A DNA stretch of 41,143 bases from DASPJL01 sp035628645 (GCA_035628645.1 DASPJL010000136.1:1-41143); one strand, 5' to 3'. Shown: positions 1-8,472, counted from the stretch's first letter. The notes: generated by a model from the sequence alone, not told the origin. Numbers and translations: made by a program.

Positions 1-529
1 TAACCCCTATGGATTTGTTTTCTGCTTCATTTCTTTTTCTGTGGGTTTTACCCAACATTACTGCTCCTACCATGGCGCCTAAAAGAAGAATAGATGCGAC
101 TTCAAAAGGCAAAATAAAATCACTGTAAAGAACTTTACCAAGGTTTTTTACATATCCGATCTGGCTATTTGAATTTAAGTCTATTGCCGCGCCGTCAGCT
201 CCTCTCAATGCACCGACCAAAACTATCATCATAAGACCTCCTGAAATTACAGCGGCAAATTTGGTAAGATTGGTTTTGTGGGCCTCATTCTCATCATTCA
301 GATTTAACAGCATTATCACATAAAGGAACAAAACCATAATTGCGCCTGAATAGACAATGATGTGGACAACGGCAAGAAACTGGGCGCTTAAAAGCAAATA
401 ATGAGCAGCAATCGCAAAGAATGTAATGACCAGATATAAAACACTGTATATTGGATTTTTAGAAAACACCACCATCAAAGCGCTTAATATTGCCAGGAAG
501 GATAAGAAGTAAAAAACGTATAAACTCAC
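1..529 (-). CDS. nuoJ: NADH-quinone oxidoreductase subunit J (partial)
   Basis: Membrane subunit of respiratory complex I, part of the proton-translocating arm. Reading the minus strand from a GTG at 527-529 gives a hydrophobic protein beginning MSLYVFYFLSFLAILSALMV, followed by the NuoJ-typical stretch around AQFLAVVHIIVYSGAIMVLFLYVIMLLN (helix 3, residues about 50-77). About 176 residues are visible and the frame is still open at position 1, so the C-terminus and nuoK onward lie outside the window. The start lies 11 bases after the nuoI stop, as expected for the tenth gene of the nuo operon. The GTG start rests on family alignment from memory; no nearby in-frame ATG fits better. Identity is secure from sequence and position. 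Confidence 0.93.
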   Translation of the reverse strand, partial: MSLYVFYFLSFLAILSALMVVFSKNPIYSVLYLVITFFAIAAHYLLLSAQFLAVVHIIVYSGAIMVLFLYVIMLLNLNDENEAHKTNLTKFAAVISGGLMMIVLVGALRGADGAAIDLNSNSQIGYVKNLGKVLYSDFILPFEVASILLLGAMVGAVMLGKTHRKRNEAENKSIGV

Positions 530-540
530 TTTGTTTTATA

Positions 541-1107
541 TTATTTGTTATGGCTATATTCTTTATGTTTTTTGAATTCCAGGGTACCGGGAGCTTGTCT
601 TTTGGATACATCCACTCTTTGATCTGTCTTCTCTACCAGTTTATCCTTTCCATAAATAAATTCCTCTCTTCCGTATTCTGTACTCACTAACCTATCTGTG
701 AGGAAAATTGCTTCTTTAGGACAAGCTTCTTCACATAATCCACAAAAGATGCATCGCAGCATATTAATTTCGTAGGTCACAGCATATTTCTCTTCCCTGT
801 AAAGATTTTCCTCCCCTTTTTTTCTTTCGCCAGCCGTCATAGTAATGGCCTCAGCTGGACAAGCAACGGCGCAAAGTCCGCAGGCAGTGCATCTTTCTGC
901 ACCTTTATCGTCACGTTTCAACACATGCAGACCGCGATAAACGGGACTGAATTCACGCTTCTTCTCAGGATACTTTACCGTAGCCTTTCTCATGAAGAAA
1001 TGTTTAATCGTAATGACAATACCGTCCAATATGGCAGGAAGATACATTCTTTCCCAGAAGTTCATCTCCTTCTTCGCCAATACCTTTGATCTATTTGTTA
1101 ATTGCAT
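541..1107 (-). CDS. nuoI: NADH-quinone oxidoreductase subunit I
   Basis: Peripheral-arm subunit of complex I carrying two [4Fe-4S] clusters (N6a and N6b) that pass electrons towards NuoB and quinone. The 188-residue product has the two expected ferredoxin motifs: CTACGLCAVACP near residues 73-84 and CIFCGLCEEACP near residues 118-129. An amphipathic N-terminal segment (about residues 15-40, with DGIVITIKHFF) is where NuoI docks on the membrane arm. It follows nuoH after a 116-base gap that is unusually long for this operon and filled with AT-rich repeats. The C-terminal tail after residue 150 is charged and divergent, which is common for the family. Confidence 0.97.
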   Translation of the reverse strand: MQLTNRSKVLAKKEMNFWERMYLPAILDGIVITIKHFFMRKATVKYPEKKREFSPVYRGLHVLKRDDKGAERCTACGLCAVACPAEAITMTAGERKKGEENLYREEKYAVTYEINMLRCIFCGLCEEACPKEAIFLTDRLVSTEYGREEFIYGKDKLVEKTDQRVDVSKRQAPGTLEFKKHKEYSHNK

Positions 1108-1223
1108 TTTATTACAGTCTTTAGTACTTAGTAACTAGTCTTTAGTATTACTAAAATCTAGTTCACTTTATTTATCATATTTTAACTCAATACTTATTAC
1201 TTAGTACTCCTTACTAAGCTTAT
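1108..1223. repeat. AT-rich degenerate repeat between nuoH and nuoI
   Basis: This gap is built from variants of TTAGTACTTAGTAA and TAGTCTTTAGTATT, ending with TTACTTAGTACT and TTACTAAGC. The left and right halves are partly complementary, so the transcript could fold. It interrupts otherwise tightly packed nuo genes. Similar short tracts (GAGTAGTTAGTCTTGAGTC) lie upstream of comB near 39145-39170. No gene is visible here. Confidence 0.6.
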
Positions 1224-2264
1224 CTATTTCACCAAAATCATCACCAGTCCCGACGCCACCAAATTAAATATTGCCAATGGAATCAATGCTTTCCACCCTA
1301 AATTCATTAATTGATCGTATCTGAACCGGGGCAATGTCCATCTCACCCACATATAGAAAAAGATGAAAAAGGCTATTTTAAGGAAAAAGGCAACTACCCC
1401 CAATATTGTAATTACATTATGAGGAAGACCTAAGTCATTCATAAATGGGAAATTATATCCTCCAAAATATAAGGTAGCCAGTACTGCCGAAGAAATGAAC
1501 ATATTGATGTATTCGGCAAAAAGGTAGAACCCTAGTTTCATACTGCTGTACTCTGTATGATATCCACCAATTAATTCAGTCTCTGATTCAGGAAGATCAA
1601 AGGGGGTACGGTTACATTCAGCAAATGCGCATATCAGGAATATAAGGAAACCCAGGGGCTGATATACGATATTCCACATATTGAAATCTCCACCTATTCC
1701 TCCGCCCTGCATAACTACGATCTCTCTCAATGAAAGTGTTCCTGTGGTCATCACCAGGGCAATGATTGAAATCCCCATCGCTATTTCATAGCTGATCATT
1801 TGAGCAGATGCCCGAATTGCACCTAATAGAGAGTATTTGTTGTTAGATGCCCAACCTCCGATCATTATTCCATAAACACCGATGGAAACAACTGCAAAAA
1901 CATATAAAAGGCCAATATTTAAATCGGCGATCTGAAGAAAAAAAGACTTGCCATTTATTATAAGATCTCTTCCCCAGGGGATTACCACCCCCGCCATAAT
2001 TGCGGTAATCATAGCAATACACGGGCCCAGGATAAATAAAGTCTTATTGGATACGGTTGGAATAATTTCTTCCTTCATGAACATCTTCACCCCGTCAGCT
2101 AAAGGCTGCAAAAGACCAAAAGGTCCTGCCCTGTCCGGCCCGACACGGTCTTGAATAAATGCTGCTACTTTTCTTTCAAAATAAGTGGAATACATGGCAA
2201 CCAACAACATTACCAAAAACACTGATACTACAAGTATGCCTTTATATGTTAAAAACTCTATCAT
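1224..2264 (-). CDS. nuoH: NADH-quinone oxidoreductase subunit H
   Basis: Membrane subunit of complex I that forms most of the quinone-binding chamber and links the peripheral arm to the proton pumps. At 346 residues it is of normal family length, with about eight hydrophobic helices. Family signatures are visible: ERKVAAFIQDRVGPDRAGPFGLLQPLADGVKMFMKEE (residues 30-66) and the strongly conserved loop AECNRTPFDLPESETELIGGYHTEYSSMKLGFYLFAEY (residues 214-251), which lines the quinone tunnel. It starts 8 bases after the nuoG stop, implying translation from the same transcript. Confidence 0.98.
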   Translation of the reverse strand: MIEFLTYKGILVVSVFLVMLLVAMYSTYFERKVAAFIQDRVGPDRAGPFGLLQPLADGVKMFMKEEIIPTVSNKTLFILGPCIAMITAIMAGVVIPWGRDLIINGKSFFLQIADLNIGLLYVFAVVSIGVYGIMIGGWASNNKYSLLGAIRASAQMISYEIAMGISIIALVMTTGTLSLREIVVMQGGGIGGDFNMWNIVYQPLGFLIFLICAFAECNRTPFDLPESETELIGGYHTEYSSMKLGFYLFAEYINMFISSAVLATLYFGGYNFPFMNDLGLPHNVITILGVVAFFLKIAFFIFFYMWVRWTLPRFRYDQLMNLGWKALIPLAIFNLVASGLVMILVK

Positions 2265-2272
2265 TTCCGGAG

Positions 2273-3268
2273 TTAGTTATTCAATTCTTCTAAACTGGCG
2301 CCCTTTTGAAACTTTATTTGTCTTTCTACCTCAAGTTTTAACTTTTGCAGATCGATTTTTTCATAATGATTTTGAGAAATTACTGAAGAACGCTCGATAT
2401 GTCTTGGCCCTTCAACAACCCAGTCGTTCATCTCCTTATGTTCATACCGGCATTCATTACATATAAATTCTTTTACTTCACCATATTGATCTTTCCGGCC
2501 TGTTACCCTGAGAATGTTATTACCCTTTGTCCACAACACTACTTTACCTGAACATTTAGGACAATCTCTGTGAGCATCTAAAGGCTTAGTAAACCAAACC
2601 CTGCTGGTGAATCTGAAAGTCTTATCTGTTAAAGCGCCTACAGGACACACGTCAATCATATTTCCAGAGAAATCATTTTCGATTGCCTTTTCGATATAAG
2701 TACTGATTTCAGCACGGTCGCCCCTGTTAATTACCCCGTGAACCCGGTCATCTGTTAATTGATCTGCTACATAAGTACATCTGTAACAAAGTATGCAGCG
2801 GTTCATGTGCAATTTTATCTTATCACCAATATCGATCGGATCAAAAGTTCTTCTTTCTTCTTCGTACCTTGTTTTAGCCAAACCATGATTATAGCTTAGG
2901 TTTTGAAGATCACATTCTCCGGCTTGGTCACAAATGGGGCAATCCAATGGGTGGTTAATAAGTAAAAATTCCACTACGCCTTTTCTAGCCTCCAAGACAT
3001 CCGGTGAAGTTATATTCTGCACCACCATTCCATCCTGAACAGGAGTAGAGCATGAAGCCACCAATTTAGGCATTGGTCTGGGATCTTTTGCAGAACCTTG
3101 ACTTACCTTAACCAGACAAACCCTGCATTTTCCCCCGCTTCCCTGCAACGACGAATAGTAGCACATAGCAGGAGGTACAGACTCACCACCTATTGCTCTT
3201 GCAGCATTTAATATTGTGGTGCCATCCGCAACTTCTACTTCTATTCCATCTATAGTTACTTTAGCCAT
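2273..3268 (-). CDS. nuoG: NADH-quinone oxidoreductase subunit G, short form
   Basis: Electron-transfer subunit of the NADH-dehydrogenase arm. In order it shows a [2Fe-2S] ferredoxin domain (Cys cluster around CYYSSLQGSGGKCRVC, residues 36-51), the His/Cys N5 motif HPLDCPICDQAGECDLQ (about residues 105-121), an N4-type motif CILCYRC with DVCPVGAL further on, and a C-terminal pair CPKC/CNEC that looks like the remnant of the N7 cluster domain. At 331 residues it stops where the large molybdopterin-like domain of the E. coli protein (about 900 residues) would begin. A short NuoG is, to my knowledge, usual in Bacteroidota, so I do not read it as a damaged gene. It is separated from nuoF by an inserted gene. 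Confidence 0.93.
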   Translation of the reverse strand: MAKVTIDGIEVEVADGTTILNAARAIGGESVPPAMCYYSSLQGSGGKCRVCLVKVSQGSAKDPRPMPKLVASCSTPVQDGMVVQNITSPDVLEARKGVVEFLLINHPLDCPICDQAGECDLQNLSYNHGLAKTRYEEERRTFDPIDIGDKIKLHMNRCILCYRCTYVADQLTDDRVHGVINRGDRAEISTYIEKAIENDFSGNMIDVCPVGALTDKTFRFTSRVWFTKPLDAHRDCPKCSGKVVLWTKGNNILRVTGRKDQYGEVKEFICNECRYEHKEMNDWVVEGPRHIERSSVISQNHYEKIDLQKLKLEVERQIKFQKGASLEELNN

Positions 3269-3315
3269 TTTAGTTTATGTTAAAATTGAAAAGCTGAAGG
3301 GTATAAATCTTCAAC

Positions 3316-3675
3316 TTATTCTTTTTCTAATTTTGCAATACCAGTTGTTATTAATTTTGTAAGTTCTTCAGCCTCTTTAAGCAGCTTGTTTATGGCAAAC
3401 TTATCGATGCCCAATCCATCCTTTAATATTCCTAACCAATATTTAGACTGATTTGTGGATTTAAGAGCGGCTTGATAATTAGGGAGATGTTCTTTTCTAG
3501 ATTTACCTGATGTTCCTTCAAGAAGATTGGCTCCGATTGAAGTAGAAGATTTAACAACTTCATCTATCAATGTCTTGTAAGCTTCCTTTACCTCTATCGT
3601 TTCTATAAACTTTATGACTTTAACCGAATAGTCGTAAGTTCTTTCTTTCAGGTCCTTAGGTTTATCTCCTTCCAA
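3316..3675 (-). CDS. Four-helix-bundle protein (23S rRNA intervening-sequence protein family)
   Basis: A 119-residue, Lys/Glu-rich, all-helical protein of the four-helix-bundle family (PF05635/TIGR02436), first known from open reading frames inside 23S rRNA intervening sequences. The fit comes from YDYSVKVIKFIETI, the central SSTSIGANLLEG motif (residues 45-56), the KEHLPNYQAALKSTNQSKYWL segment and the end LLKEAEELTKLITTGIAKL. Biochemical function is unknown. It has no place in complex I yet lies between nuoF (27 bases) and nuoG (47 bases) in the same direction, so it must be co-transcribed. The only start in frame before the stop at about 3694 is TTG at 3673-3675 (or the ATA just before it), suggesting weak translation. 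Probably an insertion into the operon. Confidence 0.85.
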   Translation of the reverse strand: MEGDKPKDLKERTYDYSVKVIKFIETIEVKEAYKTLIDEVVKSSTSIGANLLEGTSGKSRKEHLPNYQAALKSTNQSKYWLGILKDGLGIDKFAINKLLKEAEELTKLITTGIAKLEKE

Positions 3676-3702
3676 TATTTTTGTTTTTGTTAGTTAAATA
3701 AA

Positions 3703-5061
3703 TTAAACTACCTCTGCTGTTTTTTGAGAAATCAAAGGTTCCTTTTCAAAATGTTTAGGATCCTTTACTTTTTCAGGGTATTTTATATGGTATTCAAAGT
3801 CTTCCCTGAAGTGACGAATAGCGCTGGCAACAGGCCAGGCGGCAGCATCTCCGAGAGGACAAATTGTATTTCCTTCTATTTTCTTTGCTACATCCACCAG
3901 CAAATCAATGTCATGCATACGACCATGACCATGCTCAATTCTGTGGAGTACTTTTTCCATCCAGCCTGTACCTTCACGACAAGGACTGCATTGTCCGCAA
4001 GATTCGTGATGATAAAAACGGGTAAATGTCCAAAGATTCCTGACAATACAGGTAGTTTCATCCATTACGATGAATCCTCCTGATCCAAGCATGGTTCCTG
4101 TGGCAAATCCTCCATCAGAAAGTGATTCATAGGACATCAGCCTTGGCTCACCTGCGGCGGTTTTTGTTATAAGATTTGCGGGTAGGATTGGCACTGAAGA
4201 TCCTCCTGCCACTAAGGCTTTAAGTTTTCTTCCTTTCCAAACCCCTCCACAATATTCGTCAGAGTATAAAAATTCTTCTACGGGCAATCCAAGCTCTATT
4301 TCATAGACTCCTGGCTTATTTATATGTCCGCAAGCTGAGATCAGCTTTGTTCCTGTGCTTCTCCCGATCCCGATCTTTGCATATTCTTCCCCACCCATAT
4401 TCAGGATAACAGGTACAGTGGCAATAGATTCGACATTATTTACTACCGTCGGGCATCCGTAAAGTCCATGGATAGCAGGGAATGGAGGTTTAAGTCTAGG
4501 ATTTCCTCTTTTTCCTTCCAACGATTCAATAAGGGCAGTTTCTTCTCCACAAATATATGCGCCGCCTCCAGGCTGAACATAAATATCAAGGTTATAACCT
4601 GTGCCCAATATATTTTTTCCTAAAAAACCTGCCGCATAAGCTTCGTCTATTGCCTTTTCCAGGATTGGAAAGATCCACCTGAATTCCCCTCTCATATAGA
4701 TATAAGATGTATTGGCGCCTAAAGCAAAGCTTGAAACAATCATTCCCTCAATTAATGTATGAGGGGTGTGCTCCATCAAATATCTGTCTTTGAAGGTACC
4801 AGGTTCACTTTCATCCGCATTGCAAACTAAATATCGAGGTTTTTCAGATTTTCTGTCTAAGAAACTCCATTTCATACCTGTTGGAAAACCTGCACCTCCT
4901 CTTCCTCTCAAACCTGCCTTTTTCACCTCTTCCATCACCTCATCAGGTGTCATGGATTTCAAGGCTTTTTCTACTGCGGCATATCCACCTTGTTTCCTGT
5001 ACACTTCGAAAGTGTTGATACCAGGAATATGAATTTTATCTAATAATAATTTCTTTCCCAT
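3703..5061 (-). CDS. nuoF: NADH-quinone oxidoreductase subunit F
   Basis: NADH- and FMN-binding subunit where NADH is oxidised by complex I. The 452-residue product has the FMN/NADH glycine-rich motif GLRGRGGAGFPTGMKWSF (about residues 50-67), NADESEPGTFKDR (about 81-93), the ICGEETALIESLEG loop, and the [4Fe-4S] N3 motif SCGQCSPCREGTGW with the fourth ligand in NTICPLGDAAAW. Length and motifs are those of an intact enzyme. It starts 11 bases after the nuoE stop. With NuoE and NuoG it forms a full NADH input module, unlike the 11-subunit complexes that lack NuoEFG. Confidence 0.98.
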   Translation of the reverse strand: MGKKLLLDKIHIPGINTFEVYRKQGGYAAVEKALKSMTPDEVMEEVKKAGLRGRGGAGFPTGMKWSFLDRKSEKPRYLVCNADESEPGTFKDRYLMEHTPHTLIEGMIVSSFALGANTSYIYMRGEFRWIFPILEKAIDEAYAAGFLGKNILGTGYNLDIYVQPGGGAYICGEETALIESLEGKRGNPRLKPPFPAIHGLYGCPTVVNNVESIATVPVILNMGGEEYAKIGIGRSTGTKLISACGHINKPGVYEIELGLPVEEFLYSDEYCGGVWKGRKLKALVAGGSSVPILPANLITKTAAGEPRLMSYESLSDGGFATGTMLGSGGFIVMDETTCIVRNLWTFTRFYHHESCGQCSPCREGTGWMEKVLHRIEHGHGRMHDIDLLVDVAKKIEGNTICPLGDAAAWPVASAIRHFREDFEYHIKYPEKVKDPKHFEKEPLISQKTAEVV

Positions 5062-5072
5062 CTTTAATTTTT

Positions 5073-5582
5073 TTATTGATGAGTTTGTCTAAGTTTATCT
5101 AAAACCCCATCCATGTTTTCACAGCTCAGGTTTTCGATATAATTATTTCCAACTTGCATCATAGGAGCGGTGCCGCAAGAGGCAAGACATTCAACCACTT
5201 TTAGCGTGAACATCCCGTCTGCTGTAGTTTCCCCTTCTTTAATTCCAAGTTTATTTTCTAAATATTGAATAATGTCGTCAGCGCCTCTTAGCCAGCAAGG
5301 CCCTGTTCTGCATACTTCCAAAACACATTTGCCCACCGGTTCTAAATTGAACATGGTATAAAAAGAAGCTACTTCGTAAACTTCAATTGGTTTAATATTA
5401 AGTATTGAAGCTACATAATCCATTGTTTGAGGACTTAACCAACCCCCAAATTCAGCTTGTGCCAAATGAAGTATGGGAAGTAAAGCAGATTTATGTCGTC
5501 CCTCAGGATATCTTTTTATTATTCTTTGAACTAAGGCTAGTGTCGATTCTGAAAATTGAATTTTTTTATATTCTGTTTCCAT
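5073..5582 (-). CDS. nuoE: NADH-quinone oxidoreductase subunit E
   Basis: Thioredoxin-like [2Fe-2S] subunit (cluster N1a) that docks on NuoF. The 169-residue protein has the N-terminal helical part with KSALLPILHLAQAEFGGWLS, the TMFNLEPVGK segment, and four cysteine ligands in CRTGPCWLRG (about residues 106-115) and CLASCGTAPMMQV (about 142-154). The ATG at 5580-5582 lies 8 bases after the nuoD stop. Length and ligand spacing are normal. Confidence 0.97.
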   Translation of the reverse strand: METEYKKIQFSESTLALVQRIIKRYPEGRHKSALLPILHLAQAEFGGWLSPQTMDYVASILNIKPIEVYEVASFYTMFNLEPVGKCVLEVCRTGPCWLRGADDIIQYLENKLGIKEGETTADGMFTLKVVECLASCGTAPMMQVGNNYIENLSCENMDGVLDKLRQTHQ

Positions 5583-5590
5583 TCTATTAA

Positions 5591-6808
5591 TTAAGCATCA
5601 AGTTCTCCGGCAATTACATTCATGCTACTCATGGTAAGAATAGCATCGGAAATATTTGATCCCTGGATCATTTCCGGATAAGCCTGATAATATATAAAAC
5701 AAGGTCTTCTGAAATGCAATCTGAAAGGCGTTCTTCCTCCGTCGCTTATTAAATAATAGCCCAACTCTCCATTTCCTCCTTCCACTGCATGGTAAACTTC
5801 TCCAATCGGCACATCGGTTTCTCCCATTACTATTTTGAAATGGTAGATCAATGCCTCCATATTGTTATAAACCTCTTGTTTAGGAGGCAAATAGAAATCA
5901 GGAACATCTGCATGAAAAGGACCTTGGGGTAGATTTTTTATGGCTTGTTCAATTATTTTCAGGCTTTCCCACATTTCCTGCTGACGAACCATAAACCTGT
6001 CGTAAACGTCACCATTAGTACCTACTGGAATTATAAAATCAAAATCTTCATAGGAGGAATATGGGTTCATCACTCTAACATCATAATCAACTCCTGCAGC
6101 CCTTAGGTTTGGACCTGAGAAACTATAATTCAAAGCTTTTTCAGCAGTGATTCCACCGACATTTGTCGTTCTGTCCATGAAGATCCTGTTTCGCATCAAA
6201 AGTTCCTCGAATTCCTTCAATGCAGGTGGGAACTCCTTTAAAAATTTGTCAAGCTTTTGCCATGCTATGGGCGAAAAATCTCTCTCAAAACCGCCTATTC
6301 TACCGATATTGGTAGTTAATCTCGCTCCACAAACCTCCTCATAAATCTCATAGATCAACTCCCTGAACTGGAATAAATAAACAAAGCCTGTTAATGCTCC
6401 GGTATCTACTCCTATTACAGTATTACAAATTATATGGTCCGAAATTCTCGCCAATTCCATTATAATAACCCTTAAATACTCCACGCGCTTAGGGATTTCG
6501 GCAGCAATCAGTTTTTCAACCGTCATGTGCCATCCTATATTATTAATAGGCGAAGAACAGTAGTTCAATCGATCTGTTAATGGAGTAACCTGATAGAAAG
6601 GTCTTCGTTCTGCAAGCTTTTCGAATGCCCTGTGAATATAGCCTATGGTAGGCTCTGAACTTATTATCTTTTCACCATCCATGGTCAGCACATTTTGGAA
6701 AATTCCGTGTGTGGCGGGATGGGTTGGACCAAGGTTCAGAGTGGTATATCTACTCTCCTCTGTAATCTCAGTCGCTTTATTATTAATTATAATCTCTTCG
6801 TTTGCCAT
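5591..6808 (-). CDS. nuoD: NADH-quinone oxidoreductase subunit D
   Basis: 49-kDa-type subunit of complex I, which forms the quinone site with NuoB and descends from the large subunit of [NiFe] hydrogenases. Key segments are TTLNLGPTHPATHGIFQNVL (quinone-site loop with the conserved His), RLNYCSSPINNIGWHMTVE, GGFERDFSP, and the C-terminal DAILTMSSMNVIAGELDA. I start it at the ATG 6806-6808 (MANEEII...). A longer reading from TTG at 6826 would overlap nuoC and adds six unconserved residues. The product is 405 residues. It begins 7 bases after the nuoC stop. Confidence 0.97.
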   Translation of the reverse strand: MANEEIIINNKATEITEESRYTTLNLGPTHPATHGIFQNVLTMDGEKIISSEPTIGYIHRAFEKLAERRPFYQVTPLTDRLNYCSSPINNIGWHMTVEKLIAAEIPKRVEYLRVIIMELARISDHIICNTVIGVDTGALTGFVYLFQFRELIYEIYEEVCGARLTTNIGRIGGFERDFSPIAWQKLDKFLKEFPPALKEFEELLMRNRIFMDRTTNVGGITAEKALNYSFSGPNLRAAGVDYDVRVMNPYSSYEDFDFIIPVGTNGDVYDRFMVRQQEMWESLKIIEQAIKNLPQGPFHADVPDFYLPPKQEVYNNMEALIYHFKIVMGETDVPIGEVYHAVEGGNGELGYYLISDGGRTPFRLHFRRPCFIYYQAYPEMIQGSNISDAILTMSSMNVIAGELDA

Positions 6809-6815
6809 GCCTGAA

Positions 6816-7316
6816 TTATCTACCAAACATATAATCTTTCTTGTCTTCCCTTACCTGGTCTTCCAAAGGATATTCCTTTCTTAAAGGGAAAATGATCATA
6901 TCTTCTACATTAAGAATTCTCTTTAAATTAGGATGACCTTCGAAAATAACTCCGTAAAAGTCATAAGTCTCTCGTTCCATCCAATTAGCGCCCGCAAAAA
7001 CAGGAATAAGGGTTGGAGTGACTGGATGGTCGGCGGAAAGAAATATTTTAATTCTAATTCTGTAATTATTAACCAGACTATGAAGCTGATAAGATACAGC
7101 TATTTGATTCTGGTCCGGAAAATGGATACCGCAAAGATCTGTCAGGTATTGAAATTGAGTTTCAGCGTGGTTGTATAAATATTGTATTAATTCAACGATC
7201 TTATCTTTTTTTACCGTGATTGTCAGAAAGTTGTAAGGGTTTTCTATCTGAAGGATATCCCCCTCGAACTTTTCCCTTAATATGTTGATGATCTTTTCTT
7301 GAGCAGTATTATCCAT
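6816..7316 (-). CDS. nuoC: NADH-quinone oxidoreductase subunit C
   Basis: 30-kDa-type hydrophilic subunit of complex I with a structural role next to NuoD. The 166-residue product shows the family signature in the segment VFAGANWMERETYDFYGVIFEGHPNLKRIL (about residues 109-138), followed by PLRKEYPLEDQ. NuoC and NuoD are separate here rather than fused as in E. coli. The ATG at 7314-7316 is 3 bases after the nuoB stop, so translation is probably coupled. Confidence 0.96.
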   Translation of the reverse strand: MDNTAQEKIINILREKFEGDILQIENPYNFLTITVKKDKIVELIQYLYNHAETQFQYLTDLCGIHFPDQNQIAVSYQLHSLVNNYRIRIKIFLSADHPVTPTLIPVFAGANWMERETYDFYGVIFEGHPNLKRILNVEDMIIFPLRKEYPLEDQVREDKKDYMFGR

Positions 7317-7319
7317 TAT

Positions 7320-7886
7320 TTATTCGATACCATATTTATTCAACATTGCTTTGTATTCAGCCGAATCTCTTCGTCTTAAGGATTCAGTCTCTACCAAATG
7401 CTGAATTTTCATTACACCATCTATTATTTGTTCTGGCCTTGGAGGACATCCCGGAACATACACGTCCACAGGAATTATTCTGTCAATGCCCTGAAGGACG
7501 CTATAAGTATCAAAAATTCCACCGCTGCTGGCACATGCGCCAACTGCCAGCACCCATCTTGGCTCAGCCATTTGTTCGTAAACTTGCTTTAAGACCGGCC
7601 CCATTTTCTTGGCTATCGTCCCCATCACCATAAGCAAATCTGCCTGACGAGGAGAAAAACTTAACCTTTCTGAACCGAATCTTGCCAGATCATAATGAGC
7701 TCCCATAGTGGCCATAAACTCTATTCCACAACATGAAGTAGCAAAAGGTAAAGGCCAGATTGAGTTTTTTCTTGCCATTCCAACCACTTTCTCCAAACTT
7801 GTTGCAAAAAATCCTGCACCTTCATATCCATCCGGTTTTTCCACTAATTTGATATCCGATGGCTTATTTATATCTGTTGCTTGCAT
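7320..7886 (-). CDS. nuoB: NADH-quinone oxidoreductase subunit B
   Basis: Subunit carrying cluster N2, the last iron-sulfur centre before quinone. The 188-residue protein has the tandem-cysteine motif FATSCCGIEFMA (about residues 48-59), VGACASSGGIFDTYSV (about 116-131) and YVPGCPPRPEQIIDGVM (about 144-160), which together give all four ligands. Start at ATG 7884-7886, 20 bases after the nuoA stop. Intact and of normal length. Confidence 0.98.
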   Translation of the reverse strand: MQATDINKPSDIKLVEKPDGYEGAGFFATSLEKVVGMARKNSIWPLPFATSCCGIEFMATMGAHYDLARFGSERLSFSPRQADLLMVMGTIAKKMGPVLKQVYEQMAEPRWVLAVGACASSGGIFDTYSVLQGIDRIIPVDVYVPGCPPRPEQIIDGVMKIQHLVETESLRRRDSAEYKAMLNKYGIE

Positions 7887-7906
7887 ACTTTTGTCTCTTT
7901 AGTTAA

Positions 7907-8278
7907 TTAATCATCAAACTTTAAAGCGCCTTTCTTAAGGATATAGAAAAAGCCTACAAGAAGAAGCGATATAAATACCAACATCTCAATGAACCCAGGA
8001 ATTCCCATTTCCAGAAAATTCACTGCCCAGGGATACATAAAAATCACCTCGATATCAAACAAGACAAATAATATGGCAACAAGGAAATATTTGATATGAA
8101 GAGGAGCGCGGGCATTTCCTTTGGATTCAATGCCGCATTCAAAAGGGTCTAATTTTTTCTTAGTGATTCTCTTCGGACCCAGTAAGTGGGTGACTACCAT
8201 AGTGGTACCTACAAATCCCGCTGCAACTATAAACATCAGGACTATCGGAATATAATTTGCTAATCCAGCTTCTTCCAT
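7907..8278 (-). CDS. nuoA: NADH-quinone oxidoreductase subunit A
   Basis: Small membrane subunit of complex I with three transmembrane helices; the loop between helices 1 and 2 contributes to the quinone-site region. Family motifs are KKLDPFECGIESKGNARAPLHIKYFLVAILFVLFDIEVIFMYPWA. The ORF can be extended to TTG at 8302, but the ATG at 8276-8278 gives a 123-residue protein of usual length starting MEEAGLANYIPIV, so I prefer it. It is the first gene of the operon, with a predicted promoter about 160 bases upstream. Confidence 0.95.
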   Translation of the reverse strand: MEEAGLANYIPIVLMFIVAAGFVGTTMVVTHLLGPKRITKKKLDPFECGIESKGNARAPLHIKYFLVAILFVLFDIEVIFMYPWAVNFLEMGIPGFIEMLVFISLLLVGFFYILKKGALKFDD

Positions 8279-8441
8279 AAACCTATTTAAAAATCGTGTC
8301 AAAATTGCTTCTTTTTCCCATTCCTTGGTTGTGGCAAGAGAAAAAAAACATACATTGTAATAATTGAACTATTTTGTGTTCATTTAAAACTTTAAAGAGA
8401 ATCTAAAAACCCTTTTGGATTGATTTTCAAATTGAACGGCG

Positions 8442-8472
8442 CAAATTTAGCCACCTTCCTTAGTTGAAAAAA
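8442..8472 (-). promoter_or_regulatory. Predicted promoter of the nuo operon
   Basis: On the minus strand TAAATTTG (8449 down to 8442) matches the Bacteroidota -7 consensus TAnnTTTG exactly. Nineteen bases upstream is a T-rich TTTT at about 8469-8472, a weak match to the TTTG -33 element. Transcription would begin near 8435, leaving an untranslated leader of about 155 bases before the nuoA ATG. The weak upstream element overlaps the inverted repeat at 8463-8500. Confidence 0.5.

Noticed and set aside
2273..3268. NuoG as a truncated pseudogene.
   Set aside because: The cysteine ligands are intact, the spacing to nuoH is tight, and short NuoG is normal for the phylum as far as I know.
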